A DNA stretch of 64,000 nucleotides from an archaeon (GCA_016432545.1 CP066694.1:1054001-1118000); one strand, 5' to 3'; shown: positions 16,543 through 24,644, counted from the stretch's first letter. The notes: generated by a model from the sequence alone, not told the origin. Made by a program: numbers and translations.

Positions 16543-17910
16543 TCACGCGCTCGGACCGCTCTTGCCCAAATCTTCCTCAAGGCTGTCGAGGTTGCCCAGG
16601 AACCCATCCATGAACTTCCTGCTCTCTTCCCTGACACGCTCTCGACCAGCAACGAACCCCTTCGTGAATTCGGCCCAATTCGCCCCGACATACTTCACGA
16701 ACCAAGGTTTTCTCCGCAAGGGACGCAGTCCGTCAAGGTCGAACCCGTGGAGTTGCGCGACCGAGTCACCGGCATCTCTCGCGAACTTGGGAGTTGCAAT
16801 TTCAACCCCCTTCTCCTTGTAGCGGGCGGCAGATTCGACTGCCCAGTGCACCAGCCTCTCCACATCCGCGAACTGGCTGCTTGTCCACGGATGCGCACTC
16901 ATGACAAGGCCAAGCTCGTTAATCTCCTTCAGGCCCTTCGACTTGAACGCCTCCCCGACCTTGTATGCCAACGCCCGCTGGATTTCGTGCTGGGGACCAG
17001 AGATTTCAGGCGGTATTCTGAAGAAGAGATCCTTGAAGCCCGCAGGCTTCTTGCGGGTTGCTCTCCGCATTGTAACGTATTCAGTCTCCCTACGACGAGA
17101 CGCTTCGAGTTCGCCCAGGAGTTGGGATACGGACATCTCCAAGTACCTCGAGGTCGAGTCTGCGGTCTTCTGGATGTAGTCGTCGATGGTACCCTCGGAG
17201 AGGAAGAAGTCGCTCGTGAGTTCCACGTCGGCCATCTTCCTTCGCAGGGCAAGGTTGTCCCGAACGAACGCCGCAGTCGTGGGAGGTAGCATGTTCGGGC
17301 CGAGTGCCTTCAGCAAGGCCTCAGGGTCATCCTTGGAAGCCCGGGAAACGTTCTGTGCCACGCCTTCCGCGATGGAAGTCAGCAAGGCCATCTCGTTGAT
17401 GCCGACTTCAATCCCCATCCTCCTCATCACCGTCGCATTTCGTATGAGGGACAGAGCATGGAAGATGAATCCGAGCCTTGCAGTCAAGAGCCTAATCAGC
17501 TCCTTCTCATCGGGGCGAAGTTCCTCGTCTCTGTAGGCTGGGAACCCGACGATCCGCCCGAAGCCTATCTCAGAGAACATCCCACCGACTTCGAACTCGT
17601 AGGCCATTCCAGGGGTTAGTCTGGCGTCGAGCTCGGCAAGGTAGCTGACCGCTATGAATTCCTTCGGTGCCTCCAGCTTCCGATAATAGGAAGCAGATCT
17701 ATCCCGCCTCCTCTCAAGCACCCCTCTCTTCTCAAGCCTAGCCAGGACTCGCTCAATGGTTCTTGGCTTGACGTCCTTCAGCCTGCGAATGATGTCGCCA
17801 TGCCGCAGCCAATCGTTCTTCTGGTCCCACAGTGCCATGACCATCCGTTCGCCCTCCGACGCGAGGGCGTCGACCCTGCCGGATCGGAACCTAGGTTTCT
17901 TCGGAGCCAT
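16543..17910 (-). CDS. Winged-helix protein of unknown function, 455 aa
   Basis: Residues about 20-80 form a winged helix (ERMVMALWDQKNDWLRHGDIIRRL ... RVLARLEKRGVLERRRDR). The remaining about 370 residues are mostly helical with no recognised domain and no membrane segment. Matching sequence words flank the gene on both sides (16463-16491 and 17946-17978), the upstream one a perfect 9-bp palindrome near the promoter, suggesting autoregulation. A replication- or partition-related role for the element is possible but unproven. Confidence 0.55.
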   Translation of the reverse strand: MAPKKPRFRSGRVDALASEGERMVMALWDQKNDWLRHGDIIRRLKDVKPRTIERVLARLEKRGVLERRRDRSASYYRKLEAPKEFIAVSYLAELDARLTPGMAYEFEVGGMFSEIGFGRIVGFPAYRDEELRPDEKELIRLLTARLGFIFHALSLIRNATVMRRMGIEVGINEMALLTSIAEGVAQNVSRASKDDPEALLKALGPNMLPPTTAAFVRDNLALRRKMADVELTSDFFLSEGTIDDYIQKTADSTSRYLEMSVSQLLGELEASRRRETEYVTMRRATRKKPAGFKDLFFRIPPEISGPQHEIQRALAYKVGEAFKSKGLKEINELGLVMSAHPWTSSQFADVERLVHWAVESAARYKEKGVEIATPKFARDAGDSVAQLHGFDLDGLRPLRRKPWFVKYVGANWAEFTKGFVAGRERVREESRKFMDGFLGNLDSLEEDLGKSGPSA

Positions 17911-17949
17911 AACTGCGGTTGATGATGGGTCACGTCTTAAAGGGGGCCG

Positions 17950-17971
17950 AACGTGTCACTACTGACACGTT
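17950..17971. promoter_or_regulatory. Perfect 9-bp palindrome upstream of winged-helix gene
   Basis: AACGTGTCA and TGACACGTT flank four bases. The right arm continues into GGCAGC as at 16463. Located 40-60 nt upstream of the gene start at 17910, the position of an operator for a dimeric winged-helix protein. Confidence 0.5.
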
Positions 17972-17989
17972 GGGCAGCACTCCTCTGAG

Positions 17990-18649
17990 CTAGACGAGCG
18001 ACGTCCAGCTGCCAGTCCTGATGCGTTCCTTCTTCTTGTATAGGGTGTGCACATCATAGCAGACTTCTAGATACTTGGGTGGTATCCTCACCTCCACCGA
18101 GCGGATGCTCATTATCCTCCCATCATATCTCCCGTCAAAGAAGACTGGTCGGCCGTCAAGCAGTTCCCGAGGAAACCTCAAGGGTGTTTCGTCATCTGGG
18201 TTTGTGTTGGGAGGGAGCCTACCACGAAGGTAAGAGAGGCCGTCGTCTTCACTTGCATACAGATAGAGCCTGCGTTCAGGCTCAAGTGGGACCGACTCGC
18301 CATACTGCGCCAGCCTCCACTTTGGCTCGATTGTGGAACGCAGGCCGAACCTTCTGATTGAATCGAGTCTCTTGGTCCGAGTGTTGTGATAGAAGTATCG
18401 GTCAACAGGAAGGTCGTGGGAATTGAGGGGTTTTCCCGCATCCTCGGAGGACCACAGTCTGTACTCTCGGCCGTTCCTCGCTACTCCGAAGAGACGGTGC
18501 GGTTCTTCCACCCGGACCTTCGTAATCTCTCCATCCCCGCTCTTATCGGAGAAAGCATCCGCTTCGGCCTTGGTCTTGAAGAACCCCCGGTTCCCCTGAC
18601 ATTCCGCTACGTACCTGAACTGGTTAGGCCTCTTGGTTAATTGCTGCAC
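17990..18649 (-). CDS. Possible ADP-ribosyltransferase-fold protein, 219 aa
   Basis: Residues about 84-105 read YFYHNTRTKRLDSIRRFGL, resembling the YHGT...SI...GL motif at the NAD-binding site of ART/Tpt1-like folds. RLYLYASEDDGLSYL then resembles the following strand-helix. A charged N-terminal region of about 80 residues precedes it. Soluble. Last gene before the tRNA-Pro attachment site, a common place for toxin or defence cargo. The glycine of YHGT is replaced by asparagine here, so activity is uncertain. The assignment rests on motif resemblance only. Confidence 0.4.
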   Translation of the reverse strand: MQQLTKRPNQFRYVAECQGNRGFFKTKAEADAFSDKSGDGEITKVRVEEPHRLFGVARNGREYRLWSSEDAGKPLNSHDLPVDRYFYHNTRTKRLDSIRRFGLRSTIEPKWRLAQYGESVPLEPERRLYLYASEDDGLSYLRGRLPPNTNPDDETPLRFPRELLDGRPVFFDGRYDGRIMSIRSVEVRIPPKYLEVCYDVHTLYKKKERIRTGSWTSLV

Positions 18650-18776
18650 ACTTCCCTGGGCCCTTCTTGCAAGTCCGATCCTCAGTTTTGCCGTGATTTG
18701 ACCGTGAGTTAACTGCCAAGGTCAGTCGTCTCTGACCTCTGGTGTCTGCTCCGGTCTGTCCAATACAACAGAATTG

Positions 18777-18796
18777 GTGGGGTCGGCCGGATTTGA
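18777..18796 (-). repeat. Proximal attachment-site copy (within tRNA-Pro)
   Basis: Identical over 20 bases to 364-383. It covers the acceptor 3' strand, the discriminator and part of the T-arm of the intact tRNA-Pro, plus one base beyond it. Integration therefore preserved the tRNA gene. Confidence 0.75.
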
Positions 18797-18890
18797 ACCA
18801 GCGATCTTCAGCGCCCGAGGCTGAAAGCCTAGACCAGACTTGCCCCTTCGGGCCAGGAGTTCCGGGCCCCAAGGTCTAGCCGACGACCCC
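18778..18890 (-). tRNA. tRNA-Pro(CGG) with D-loop intron
   Basis: 113 nt on the minus strand. Acceptor GGGGTCG pairs with CGACCCC, discriminator A. Anticodon stem TCAGC/GCTGA is perfect with loop CTCGGGC, anticodon CGG. T-arm GCTGG, TTCAAAT, CCGGC. The D-stem GGCT/GGCT forms if about 36 nt (near 18837-18872) are removed from the D-loop, giving a 77-nt mature tRNA. An anticodon-loop intron is absent. The exact splice sites were not resolved. Its 3' end is the integration target of the adjoining element. Confidence 0.8.
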
Positions 18891-18949
18891 TTGGCCCGCG
18901 GCCCGGTGAGGTTCGTTTTATATCCTATCTGAGAAGCTGGCAACTCTGT

Positions 18950-19684
18950 TTGCTTCTCGGTTCTGGAAAGGGAATCACGCAGCAGACCAGTGCGGCGGTT
19001 CTCATCATGGCCATCGTGGTCGTCGGAGGAGCAGCCTACATCTTCTATGGTCAGATCACGGGTGGGGGTCCGACAAGTACGAGTTCGACCACACACTCAT
19101 CCGCGAAGTCCGTGATTCTCTATGTGAACCAAGGAAACGGCAAGGTCAACGACACGAATTTCGCTTCGATGGTCGACTTCGCCATTGGGAAGGGCTTCAA
19201 CACGGTCTTCTTCCAAGTCTACCGGGGAGGGGAACTCCTCTTCACCCAAGGCCAGCTCGGAAGCTTCGTGCTGACCTCGCATCAGTCAGGGCTGAAGATC
19301 TACTTCTCGCTGTACATCACCGCCCCGTCGCAGCCCCTCCCTTCCTTGATCTACGGCATTGGGGAGGACGGCATCAGCCTTGACATGTCAGGCCTCACAA
19401 CAGCGTCCCAGGAGTCCTTTCTCAACGCTCTGAAGGGCAGCTATTCGGGCTCGACCGCCGTGACCACCACCAACATGACCTCCAGCCTACACCCAGACCT
19501 GCTCGTCTTGGAGACCTACCAGTCGTCGCTCCAGTCATTCATCGCGCCTGGGAGCGTCGGAAGTGTGGGGGTCTTCGCGACGACGAGCAAGCAGGACTAC
19601 CAAGCCAGGTTCATGTACGCTTACACTCACAGTGACGGCGTGATGGTCTTCGACTACGCGGGGCTCGTGAAGTCGGGGTATTAG
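18950..19684 (+). CDS. Membrane-anchored extracellular protein, 244 aa
   Basis: An N-terminal hydrophobic helix (SAAVLIMAIVVVGGAAYIFYG) acts as signal anchor, followed by a Ser/Thr-rich linker and a soluble domain of about 190 residues. The domain starts SVILYVNQGNGKVNDTNFASM and has a TIM-barrel feel (FNTVFFQVYRGG, LKIYFSLYI, GISLDMSG, GVMVFDYAGL). A carbohydrate-active role is possible but no catalytic motif was identified. GTTTTATATCC at 18913-18923 supports the leaderless TTG start. First backbone gene beyond the element. Confidence 0.6.
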   Translation: MLLGSGKGITQQTSAAVLIMAIVVVGGAAYIFYGQITGGGPTSTSSTTHSSAKSVILYVNQGNGKVNDTNFASMVDFAIGKGFNTVFFQVYRGGELLFTQGQLGSFVLTSHQSGLKIYFSLYITAPSQPLPSLIYGIGEDGISLDMSGLTTASQESFLNALKGSYSGSTAVTTTNMTSSLHPDLLVLETYQSSLQSFIAPGSVGSVGVFATTSKQDYQARFMYAYTHSDGVMVFDYAGLVKSGY

Positions 19685-19718
19685 GTCGACCCCGGTCAAT
19701 AAATACGAGGCCTGCTCA

Positions 19719-19973
19719 TTGAAGCATGCGATGATTTCAGCCTCATGCTGTGTGGCCTGTCCCGAATGCAACGATGACTACCTGCAGCTCACAGACAGGG
19801 AGATGAGGATCTGTGAGACGGTCTGCTCCAGCAGCGCTCCCATAGGCTTCTCGGCTGTGAAGAGGGCCGTGGGACTTCACCAGGAAGTCGTCTCCAGGAC
19901 CTTGAAGCGACTGGTCAACTACGGGGCCCTAGAAAGGGTCAGCGGGAAGTATCGCCGGAAGACCGGTCAATAA
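19719..19973 (+). CDS. Small winged-helix transcriptional regulator
   Basis: 84 aa. CCVACPECNDDY near the N-terminus may be a metal knuckle. Residues about 25-80 form a compact winged helix (LTDREMRICETV ... VGLHQEVVSRTLKRLVNYGALERVSGKYRR). CAATAAATACG at 19698-19708 is the likely TATA region, compatible with TTG 19719 or ATG 19731 as start. Confidence 0.65.
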   Translation: MKHAMISASCCVACPECNDDYLQLTDREMRICETVCSSSAPIGFSAVKRAVGLHQEVVSRTLKRLVNYGALERVSGKYRRKTGQ

Positions 19974-20072
19974 CTACCTGCAGTCCCCATACACCTGACG
20001 GGGTGAATCGATTGGCGTGTTGCTGTTGCTGCTGTTGTTGCGACGAAGTCGAATCGAAGCCGAAGTAGCAGC

Positions 20073-20750
20073 TTAGGGGCTCGCGATGATTGTGACGTTG
20101 ATCATCATCGCTTCGCTCGGGTTCACCGGTTGTTCTGGATAAGGGTCGGTGGACCCATAGACCTGTAGGGCCGCAAGTGCATCGACCACGCTCATCCCAG
20201 AGATGACCCGGCCGAAGACCGCGTAGCGCCCGTCCAGGTTCCTGTTGTCCCCAGTGTTGACATAAAATTGGCAACTCCCGCTGTTGTTGTCGTTTCCCCT
20301 CGCGAGTCCCAGGTAGCTTCGGTCGTTGTGTAGGCTCGCGTTCGAGACCTCGAGCGGTACCGTTGGAGTAGAACTGCCACCCCCCCATGTGCTTCGGTCG
20401 CCTGCGGCATTCCTTGTGCTCGGGTCGCCTGTCTGAATGACAGAAACATCGGGGGCCGCGGCTATTCTGTGCCAGACCAGATTGTCGTAGAAGCCCGTCT
20501 GGGCTAGGTGAACAAAGTTGGCAACGGTCTGCGGGGCCGAGGAGGGGTACAGCTCGACCTCAAACGAACCAAGGCTCGTGTAGATCCTTGCATACTTGCC
20601 GGTACCGGGGAGAGTCGAAGCCCCAGAGTTGTAGTAATACCATCCGGCGGCTACCACCAGGACGGCCACGACGACCCCGATGAGAAGGTAAGTGGTTCTC
20701 CGACTAGTGGGCTTCCTCCTGCCCGGCTTGTTAACCACTTCGGAGCCCAC
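20073..20750 (-). CDS. Cyclophilin-type peptidyl-prolyl isomerase, membrane-anchored
   Basis: 225 aa. A hydrophobic helix at about 20-40 (TTYLLIGVVVAVLVVAAGWYYY) anchors the protein, with the catalytic domain presumably outside. The cyclophilin domain follows: ARIYTSLGSFEVELYPSSAPQ, TVANFVHLAQTGFYDNLVWHRI, then STPTVPLEVSN, FYVNTGDNRNLDGRYAVFGRVISGM. The active-site arginine of FHR/WHR is present (WHRI). It catalyses proline cis-trans isomerisation in exported proteins. Divergent from alba. Confidence 0.9.
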   Translation of the reverse strand: MGSEVVNKPGRRKPTSRRTTYLLIGVVVAVLVVAAGWYYYNSGASTLPGTGKYARIYTSLGSFEVELYPSSAPQTVANFVHLAQTGFYDNLVWHRIAAAPDVSVIQTGDPSTRNAAGDRSTWGGGSSTPTVPLEVSNASLHNDRSYLGLARGNDNNSGSCQFYVNTGDNRNLDGRYAVFGRVISGMSVVDALAALQVYGSTDPYPEQPVNPSEAMMINVTIIASP

Positions 20751-20784
20751 TCCAAACGGCCCGCTGAAATAGGATTCGGTCTTC

Positions 20785-20801
20785 CTCTCATGCCATGAGA
20801 G
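20785..20801. promoter_or_regulatory. 7-bp inverted repeat between cyclophilin and alba genes
   Basis: CTCTCAT and ATGAGAG with three bases between, directly upstream of the alba TATA-like ACTTTATAG (20802-20810). In the position of an operator or BRE-overlapping site controlling one or both divergent genes. Confidence 0.35.
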
Positions 20802-20834
20802 ACTTTATAGCCCAAGTCGAACCTAGACGCTTCA

Positions 20835-21122
20835 TTGGCTTCCGAAGAGAGAAAGACGGTCATCGTTGGCCAATCCAAGCCCATCCTGAACTACGTGACC
20901 GCCTGCATAACCATGTTCAACGGGGGCGCCCACCAGGTCGTTCTCAGGGCGCGCGGTGAGGCGATCAACATGTCCGTGGAGGTCGCTCAGATGCTGAAGA
21001 AGCGCTTCATGAGCAATGTGGAGATCTCCAACATCAAGATCGACGGTGAGAGCGTCACTTCGAGGGATGGAAGGCAGCTCAACCTGCCGGTCATTGAGAT
21101 AGAGCTCTCGATACCCCAGTAA
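20835..21122 (+). CDS. albA: DNA/RNA-binding protein Alba
   Basis: 95 aa, full length for Alba. VIVGQSKPILNYVTACITMFNGGAHQVVLRARGEAINMSVEVAQML contains the GxKP-type loop (here GQSKP with the conserved lysine) and the central helix typical of the fold. Alba dimers coat DNA and RNA in archaeal chromatin. The TTG start is positioned leaderless behind ACTTTATAG. Confidence 0.95.
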   Translation: MASEERKTVIVGQSKPILNYVTACITMFNGGAHQVVLRARGEAINMSVEVAQMLKKRFMSNVEISNIKIDGESVTSRDGRQLNLPVIEIELSIPQ

Positions 21123-21160
21123 GTATTTTAGCCCGAAATCCTCGGCGCTTCACGATTTCT

Positions 21161-22513
21161 ATGGGAGCACGCAAGTTCGCCAAGGTCGGCGGGAAGCTCC
21201 CCGGACCCAAGGCCGCGGCCGTCGTCAAGAAGACTGAGAAGTTCCTCTCACCTTCGATTTCACGCTTCTATCCGCTCGTGGTGGAGTCTGCCCACGGCTC
21301 GCTTGTGAAGGACGTCGACGGGAACCAGTTCCTGGACTTCGCCGCTGGGATCGCGGTCCTCAGCACCGGGTCGACGCACCCCAAAGTGGTCGATGCCATC
21401 CAGAGGCAGGCTGAGAAGTTCATCCACTTCTCTTACACCGACTTCTACTACGACAATCTCGTCGAGCTGACTGAGAGCCTTGTCTCCAAGATCCCGGGCG
21501 ACTTCCCGAAGATGGCCTACTACGGCAACAGCGGCGCAGAGGCGATCGAAGCGGCGATGAAGCTATCCCGAAACTACACCAGGAGGCCGATCTACCTCGC
21601 CCATGGCGGCGCCTTCCATGGGCGGACGATGGGCTCTCTGAGCCTTACGGCGAGCAAGCCTATCCAGAGGAAGGGTTCGCTTCCCCTCGTCCCCGACGTC
21701 GTCCACTTCCCTTTTCCCTACTGCTTCAGATGTCCGTGGAAGCAGACCTTCCCGGAGTGCGACTACTACTGCGTCGACTACTTCAAGGAACAGTACCTTG
21801 AGAAGTTTGTCCCGATAGACGAGATAGCAGCGTACTTCTTCGAGCCGATTCAGGGCGAGGGTGGCTACGTCGTCCCACCGCCTGAATACTTCAAGAAGAT
21901 GGAGTTCCTCAGGAAAGAGGGGGTTCTCTTCGTCTCGGACGAGATACAGACCGGAGTAGGGAGGACAGGGAAGTTCTTGGGAATCGAGAATTTCGGGGTC
22001 GTACCTGACATAGTGACGATCGCAAAGGGCATCGCGTCGGGGCTCCCTCTGGGGATTATGGTCGCCAAGTCCGAGGTCATGAACAGCTGGAAGCCTGGGC
22101 AGCACGCGTCCACCTTCGGGGCCAACCCCATCGCGGTCGAGGCCGCTCTGGCGACCCTGGAGGTCATGAAGACTGAACGGCTGATGGAGAACGCCAAGAG
22201 AGTAGGAGGGAAAGCGATGAAGAGGCTCCTCGAAATAAAGGAGAAGTTCGAGATCGTCGGCGACGTGAGAGGCCTGGGCTTGTTCATCGGTGTGGAGATC
22301 GTCAAGGACAAGAAGACCAAGACACGCGGCGAAGAGGAGGCCAAGGACATCATGGACTACTGCTTCAAGCACGGGCTCCTGGTGATAATGGCGGGAAGGA
22401 ACACCATCAGGGTGATCCCACCCCTGAACATCTCCGAAGAAGAGATGACCGAGGGCCTTGACATCCTTGAGGAAGGGATCGCTCTGGTCAATTCGAAGAC
22501 CGTGAAAGGTTAG
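21161..22513 (+). CDS. Class III PLP aminotransferase (GABA/ornithine-type)
   Basis: 450 aa, full length. PLP features: NSGAEAIEAAMKLSR, FHGRTMGSLSLTASK, FEPIQGEGGY, VLFVSDEIQTGVGRTGKF, and the Schiff-base lysine in TIAKGIASGLPLG; GNTIR-like NTIRVIPPLNISEEE near the end. An unusual Cys-rich insertion (YCFRCPWKQTFPECDYYC) lies after the HGRT region, as in several archaeal GabT-like enzymes. The substrate (4-aminobutyrate, ornithine, lysine or another omega-amine) cannot be fixed by sequence alone. TATTTTAG at 21123-21131 gives a leaderless ATG. The RPA-like gene follows by 3 nt. Confidence 0.85.
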   Translation: MGARKFAKVGGKLPGPKAAAVVKKTEKFLSPSISRFYPLVVESAHGSLVKDVDGNQFLDFAAGIAVLSTGSTHPKVVDAIQRQAEKFIHFSYTDFYYDNLVELTESLVSKIPGDFPKMAYYGNSGAEAIEAAMKLSRNYTRRPIYLAHGGAFHGRTMGSLSLTASKPIQRKGSLPLVPDVVHFPFPYCFRCPWKQTFPECDYYCVDYFKEQYLEKFVPIDEIAAYFFEPIQGEGGYVVPPPEYFKKMEFLRKEGVLFVSDEIQTGVGRTGKFLGIENFGVVPDIVTIAKGIASGLPLGIMVAKSEVMNSWKPGQHASTFGANPIAVEAALATLEVMKTERLMENAKRVGGKAMKRLLEIKEKFEIVGDVRGLGLFIGVEIVKDKKTKTRGEEEAKDIMDYCFKHGLLVIMAGRNTIRVIPPLNISEEEMTEGLDILEEGIALVNSKTVKG

Positions 22514-22516
22514 GCC

Positions 22517-23911
22517 ATGTATGACTTCGACTCGTTAGTAGGCGACCTGCTTTCGCAGAGGCCTGAGCTCTCGAGAGAGGAACTCTCGAGGAGGATTGAA
22601 GAGAAGAAGAAGACCGTGGGTGCAGGCTACCTGACCGACCAGGGGGCCCTCTTTCTGGTCGCGGGGGAGATGGGGATATCTCTGCGTAAGGACGAGACCG
22701 GCGCCGACCTCAGGATAAAGGACCTCTACATCGGAGCCAACGACGTAACCGTGGTCGCCAGGGTGCTGGCGGTCTATCCCATTTCTTCGTTCAACAAGAA
22801 GGAAGGCGGGGAAGGGAAGTACAAGCGACTTGTCCTCTTCGACGGGAGTCAGACCGCTCGGATGACTATCTGGGAGGAGGGGATCGAGGAGGTAGAGAAA
22901 CTGAATCTTCAGACTGACATGCCAGTCAGGGTGATGAGCGGCTACGTCAAGCAGGGGCTGGACGGGAAGCCGAACCTCAACCTTGGGAAGAGGGGGAAGG
23001 TCGAAGTGGTCGAGGACCAGAAGGTCCTCGCGAGGATCCCGGAGCTCTCTTCTTCCATGGAGAAGACGCCGAAGCTCGACAAGGAGGAACACTTCGTCGC
23101 TCTGCAGTTCGTGGTCAGCTCTGAACCGAGGTACAGCGAGTTCACCAGGGCAGACGGGTCGGGAGGGTCTCTCTTCCAGTTCGGAGTCGAGGGAGGCAGA
23201 GGCGAGGTGAGGGTCGTGGTCTGGAGCCCGAGTGCGAGGCCCGAGCTAAAGCGCGGTGACAGGGTGGTGGTGACCAACGTCAGAGCGAGGCGCTCCTCCA
23301 GCGGGGAGTACGAGGTCCACGGCGACGCGGGCAGTGCGATAATCATCGGTCAGAAGGCGGAGCGGATGAAGCTCAGGGTCGCGGCCGCGACAAGCGGGAC
23401 GTCCAGGCAGCTGCTGTGTCTCGACGCCGGTGGGAAGGTGACGGTGGTGGAGTTGGGTGAAAAGGCCAGGTCTGCGGCGATGGGCGACGTAGTCGCGCTT
23501 GCCCCGGACAGGGAGTCAGGAGGGCGGCTCTACTGCGACTCGCCCGAGTCGTTGAACCTGGTGAACGACGAGTCGCTCCCCAAGCTCGAGGGACTCGTCA
23601 CGAAGCTCAAGGACGCGAGGCAGGAGGGCAAGCCGATCATGGTAGAGGTGATAGCACTCTCAGCCGGGTCGGTGGATGATGTCCGCCTGACTGACGGATC
23701 TTCGGCGCGGAAGGGTGAGCTCTTGCTAGGAGACGACACGGGTGAGGTCAAGCTCGTAGCCTGGAGGGACGCCTCGGGGAAGGTCTCGGCGGTCCAGCCC
23801 GGGGAGAAGCTGAGGATAGTCGGCGTTTCGGCCAAGCTGACAAAGATGGGAGCGTGGCTCCTGGAGGCTACGCAGACTACGGTTTTGGAAAGGGTTCGGG
23901 TCCGGAACTAA
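22517..23911 (+). CDS. RPA-like single-stranded DNA-binding protein
   Basis: 464 aa with at least three OB folds: about 60-165 (IGANDVTVVARVLAVYPI ... MTIWEEG), about 185-275 (FVALQFVVSSEPRYSEF ... VRVVVWSPSARPELKRGDRVVVTNV) and about 370-455 (VRLTDGSSARKGELLLGDDTGEVKLVAWRD). The W-x3/GDxV spacing is that of archaeal RPA1/RPA70. It should coat single-stranded DNA in replication and repair. Its cotranscription with an aminotransferase is not obviously meaningful. Confidence 0.85.
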   Translation: MYDFDSLVGDLLSQRPELSREELSRRIEEKKKTVGAGYLTDQGALFLVAGEMGISLRKDETGADLRIKDLYIGANDVTVVARVLAVYPISSFNKKEGGEGKYKRLVLFDGSQTARMTIWEEGIEEVEKLNLQTDMPVRVMSGYVKQGLDGKPNLNLGKRGKVEVVEDQKVLARIPELSSSMEKTPKLDKEEHFVALQFVVSSEPRYSEFTRADGSGGSLFQFGVEGGRGEVRVVVWSPSARPELKRGDRVVVTNVRARRSSSGEYEVHGDAGSAIIIGQKAERMKLRVAAATSGTSRQLLCLDAGGKVTVVELGEKARSAAMGDVVALAPDRESGGRLYCDSPESLNLVNDESLPKLEGLVTKLKDARQEGKPIMVEVIALSAGSVDDVRLTDGSSARKGELLLGDDTGEVKLVAWRDASGKVSAVQPGEKLRIVGVSAKLTKMGAWLLEATQTTVLERVRVRN

Positions 23912-24039
23912 GCCTTCGTCCTGCGGAGGGCTTCGTACTCGTAGACGAAGATTATCACGAGGCCGACCACGAACAGCACTATCATCGTAGTGCTGAGGAA
24001 GTTGTAGTAGCCCGCCACGTCAAGGAGAGGGAGCCGCAA
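23908..24039 (-). CDS. Small single-pass membrane protein, 43 aa
   Basis: One hydrophobic helix (STTMIVLFVVGLVIIFVYEYEAL) with short polar ends. The TTG at 24039 is chosen because CTTATTAT (about 24066-24073) lies one TATA distance upstream. The stop overlaps the end of the RPA-like gene by 3 bp on the opposite strand. No family recognised. Confidence 0.5.
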   Translation of the reverse strand: MRLPLLDVAGYYNFLSTTMIVLFVVGLVIIFVYEYEALRRTKA

Positions 24040-24095
24040 ACCTTCGACTCAGGCTTCGAACTCCGATAATAAGCGTTGCTGGGTTCCGTGGGCCA

Positions 24096-24644
24096 TTAGG
24101 GAGTCGCGTTGGCCCTTTCGAATTCTTCTCTCAGTACGCCCATGCTGACGCCGTCATGGTACTTTCCGTCGAAGTACAAGCCCTCCCTGTGGGTCCCCTC
24201 CACCTTGAACCCGTTCTTTTCGGCGGCGTGCATCATCGCCTCGTTGTCGTAACGCGTGAAGAGCTCGACTTTGTGCATGTTGTACTGTTCGAAGGCCGTC
24301 CTGGTCAAGAGTCGGAGGACCTCGGTACCAAAGCCCTTGCCCCGGAAATCCTTGTCCATCGCGATACCAAAGTCGGCGGTGGTGTGGAAGGCCCTCCACC
24401 ACCTGAGCGAGCACCACCCGGCTACCTTCCCCGAGGTCTTCTCGAGTATGATGAAGGTCCTGCGAAGGTCGCTGTCGCCCGCTAATTCCTTCTCGTACTC
24501 CTTCTGGAGGGACTCCATGCTCGCAAAGTGATCGGGGCGGAACCTGGCCCAGCCCATCACTTCTTCGTCGTTCTGGAGCCGATGAAGCATCGGCAGGTCC
24601 TCTTTCTCCAGTGCCCTGAGGTCGACTAGGCGTCCGCGAATCAA
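24096..24644 (-). CDS. GNAT acetyltransferase, RimJ/RimL-like
   Basis: 182 aa. LIRGRLVDLRALEKEDLPMLHRLQNDEEVMGW, then GIAMDKDFRGKGFGTEVLRLLTRTAFEQ (the R-G-x-G-x-G/A acetyl-CoA loop) and VELFTRYDNEAMMHAAEKNGFKVEG, all standard for ribosomal-protein or peptide N-acetyltransferases of the GNAT family. The frame extends to 24794, but that part overlaps tRNA-Met, and the TTG at 24644 sits at TATA distance from TTAATATC. Substrate unknown. Confidence 0.85.
   Translation of the reverse strand: MIRGRLVDLRALEKEDLPMLHRLQNDEEVMGWARFRPDHFASMESLQKEYEKELAGDSDLRRTFIILEKTSGKVAGWCSLRWWRAFHTTADFGIAMDKDFRGKGFGTEVLRLLTRTAFEQYNMHKVELFTRYDNEAMMHAAEKNGFKVEGTHREGLYFDGKYHDGVSMGVLREEFERANATP

Larger units (their letters stand above)
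364..18796. mobile_element. Integrated element in tRNA-Pro, about 18.4 kb
   Basis: A 20-bp sequence covering the 3' end of tRNA-Pro (acceptor strand, discriminator and part of the T-arm) occurs at 18777-18796 within the intact tRNA and again, in the same orientation, at 364-383 without the rest of the tRNA. That is the expected outcome of site-specific integration into a tRNA 3' end. A complete tyrosine recombinase lies inside, 2.5 kb from the tRNA end. The interior holds restriction-modification, HEPN, Fic and metallopeptidase-like genes, short genes without recognisable housekeeping roles, and stretches visibly poorer in GC than the flanks. The boundaries are inferred from the repeat. No replication or capsid gene was recognised, so plasmid or viral origin is open. 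Confidence 0.75.

Noticed and set aside
20022-20042. Short CAG/CAA-like triplet run (poly-Gln in one frame)
   Set aside because: It lies in an intergenic gap after the cyclophilin stop; the poly-Gln frame is not a credible gene and the run is too short to be a functional repeat.
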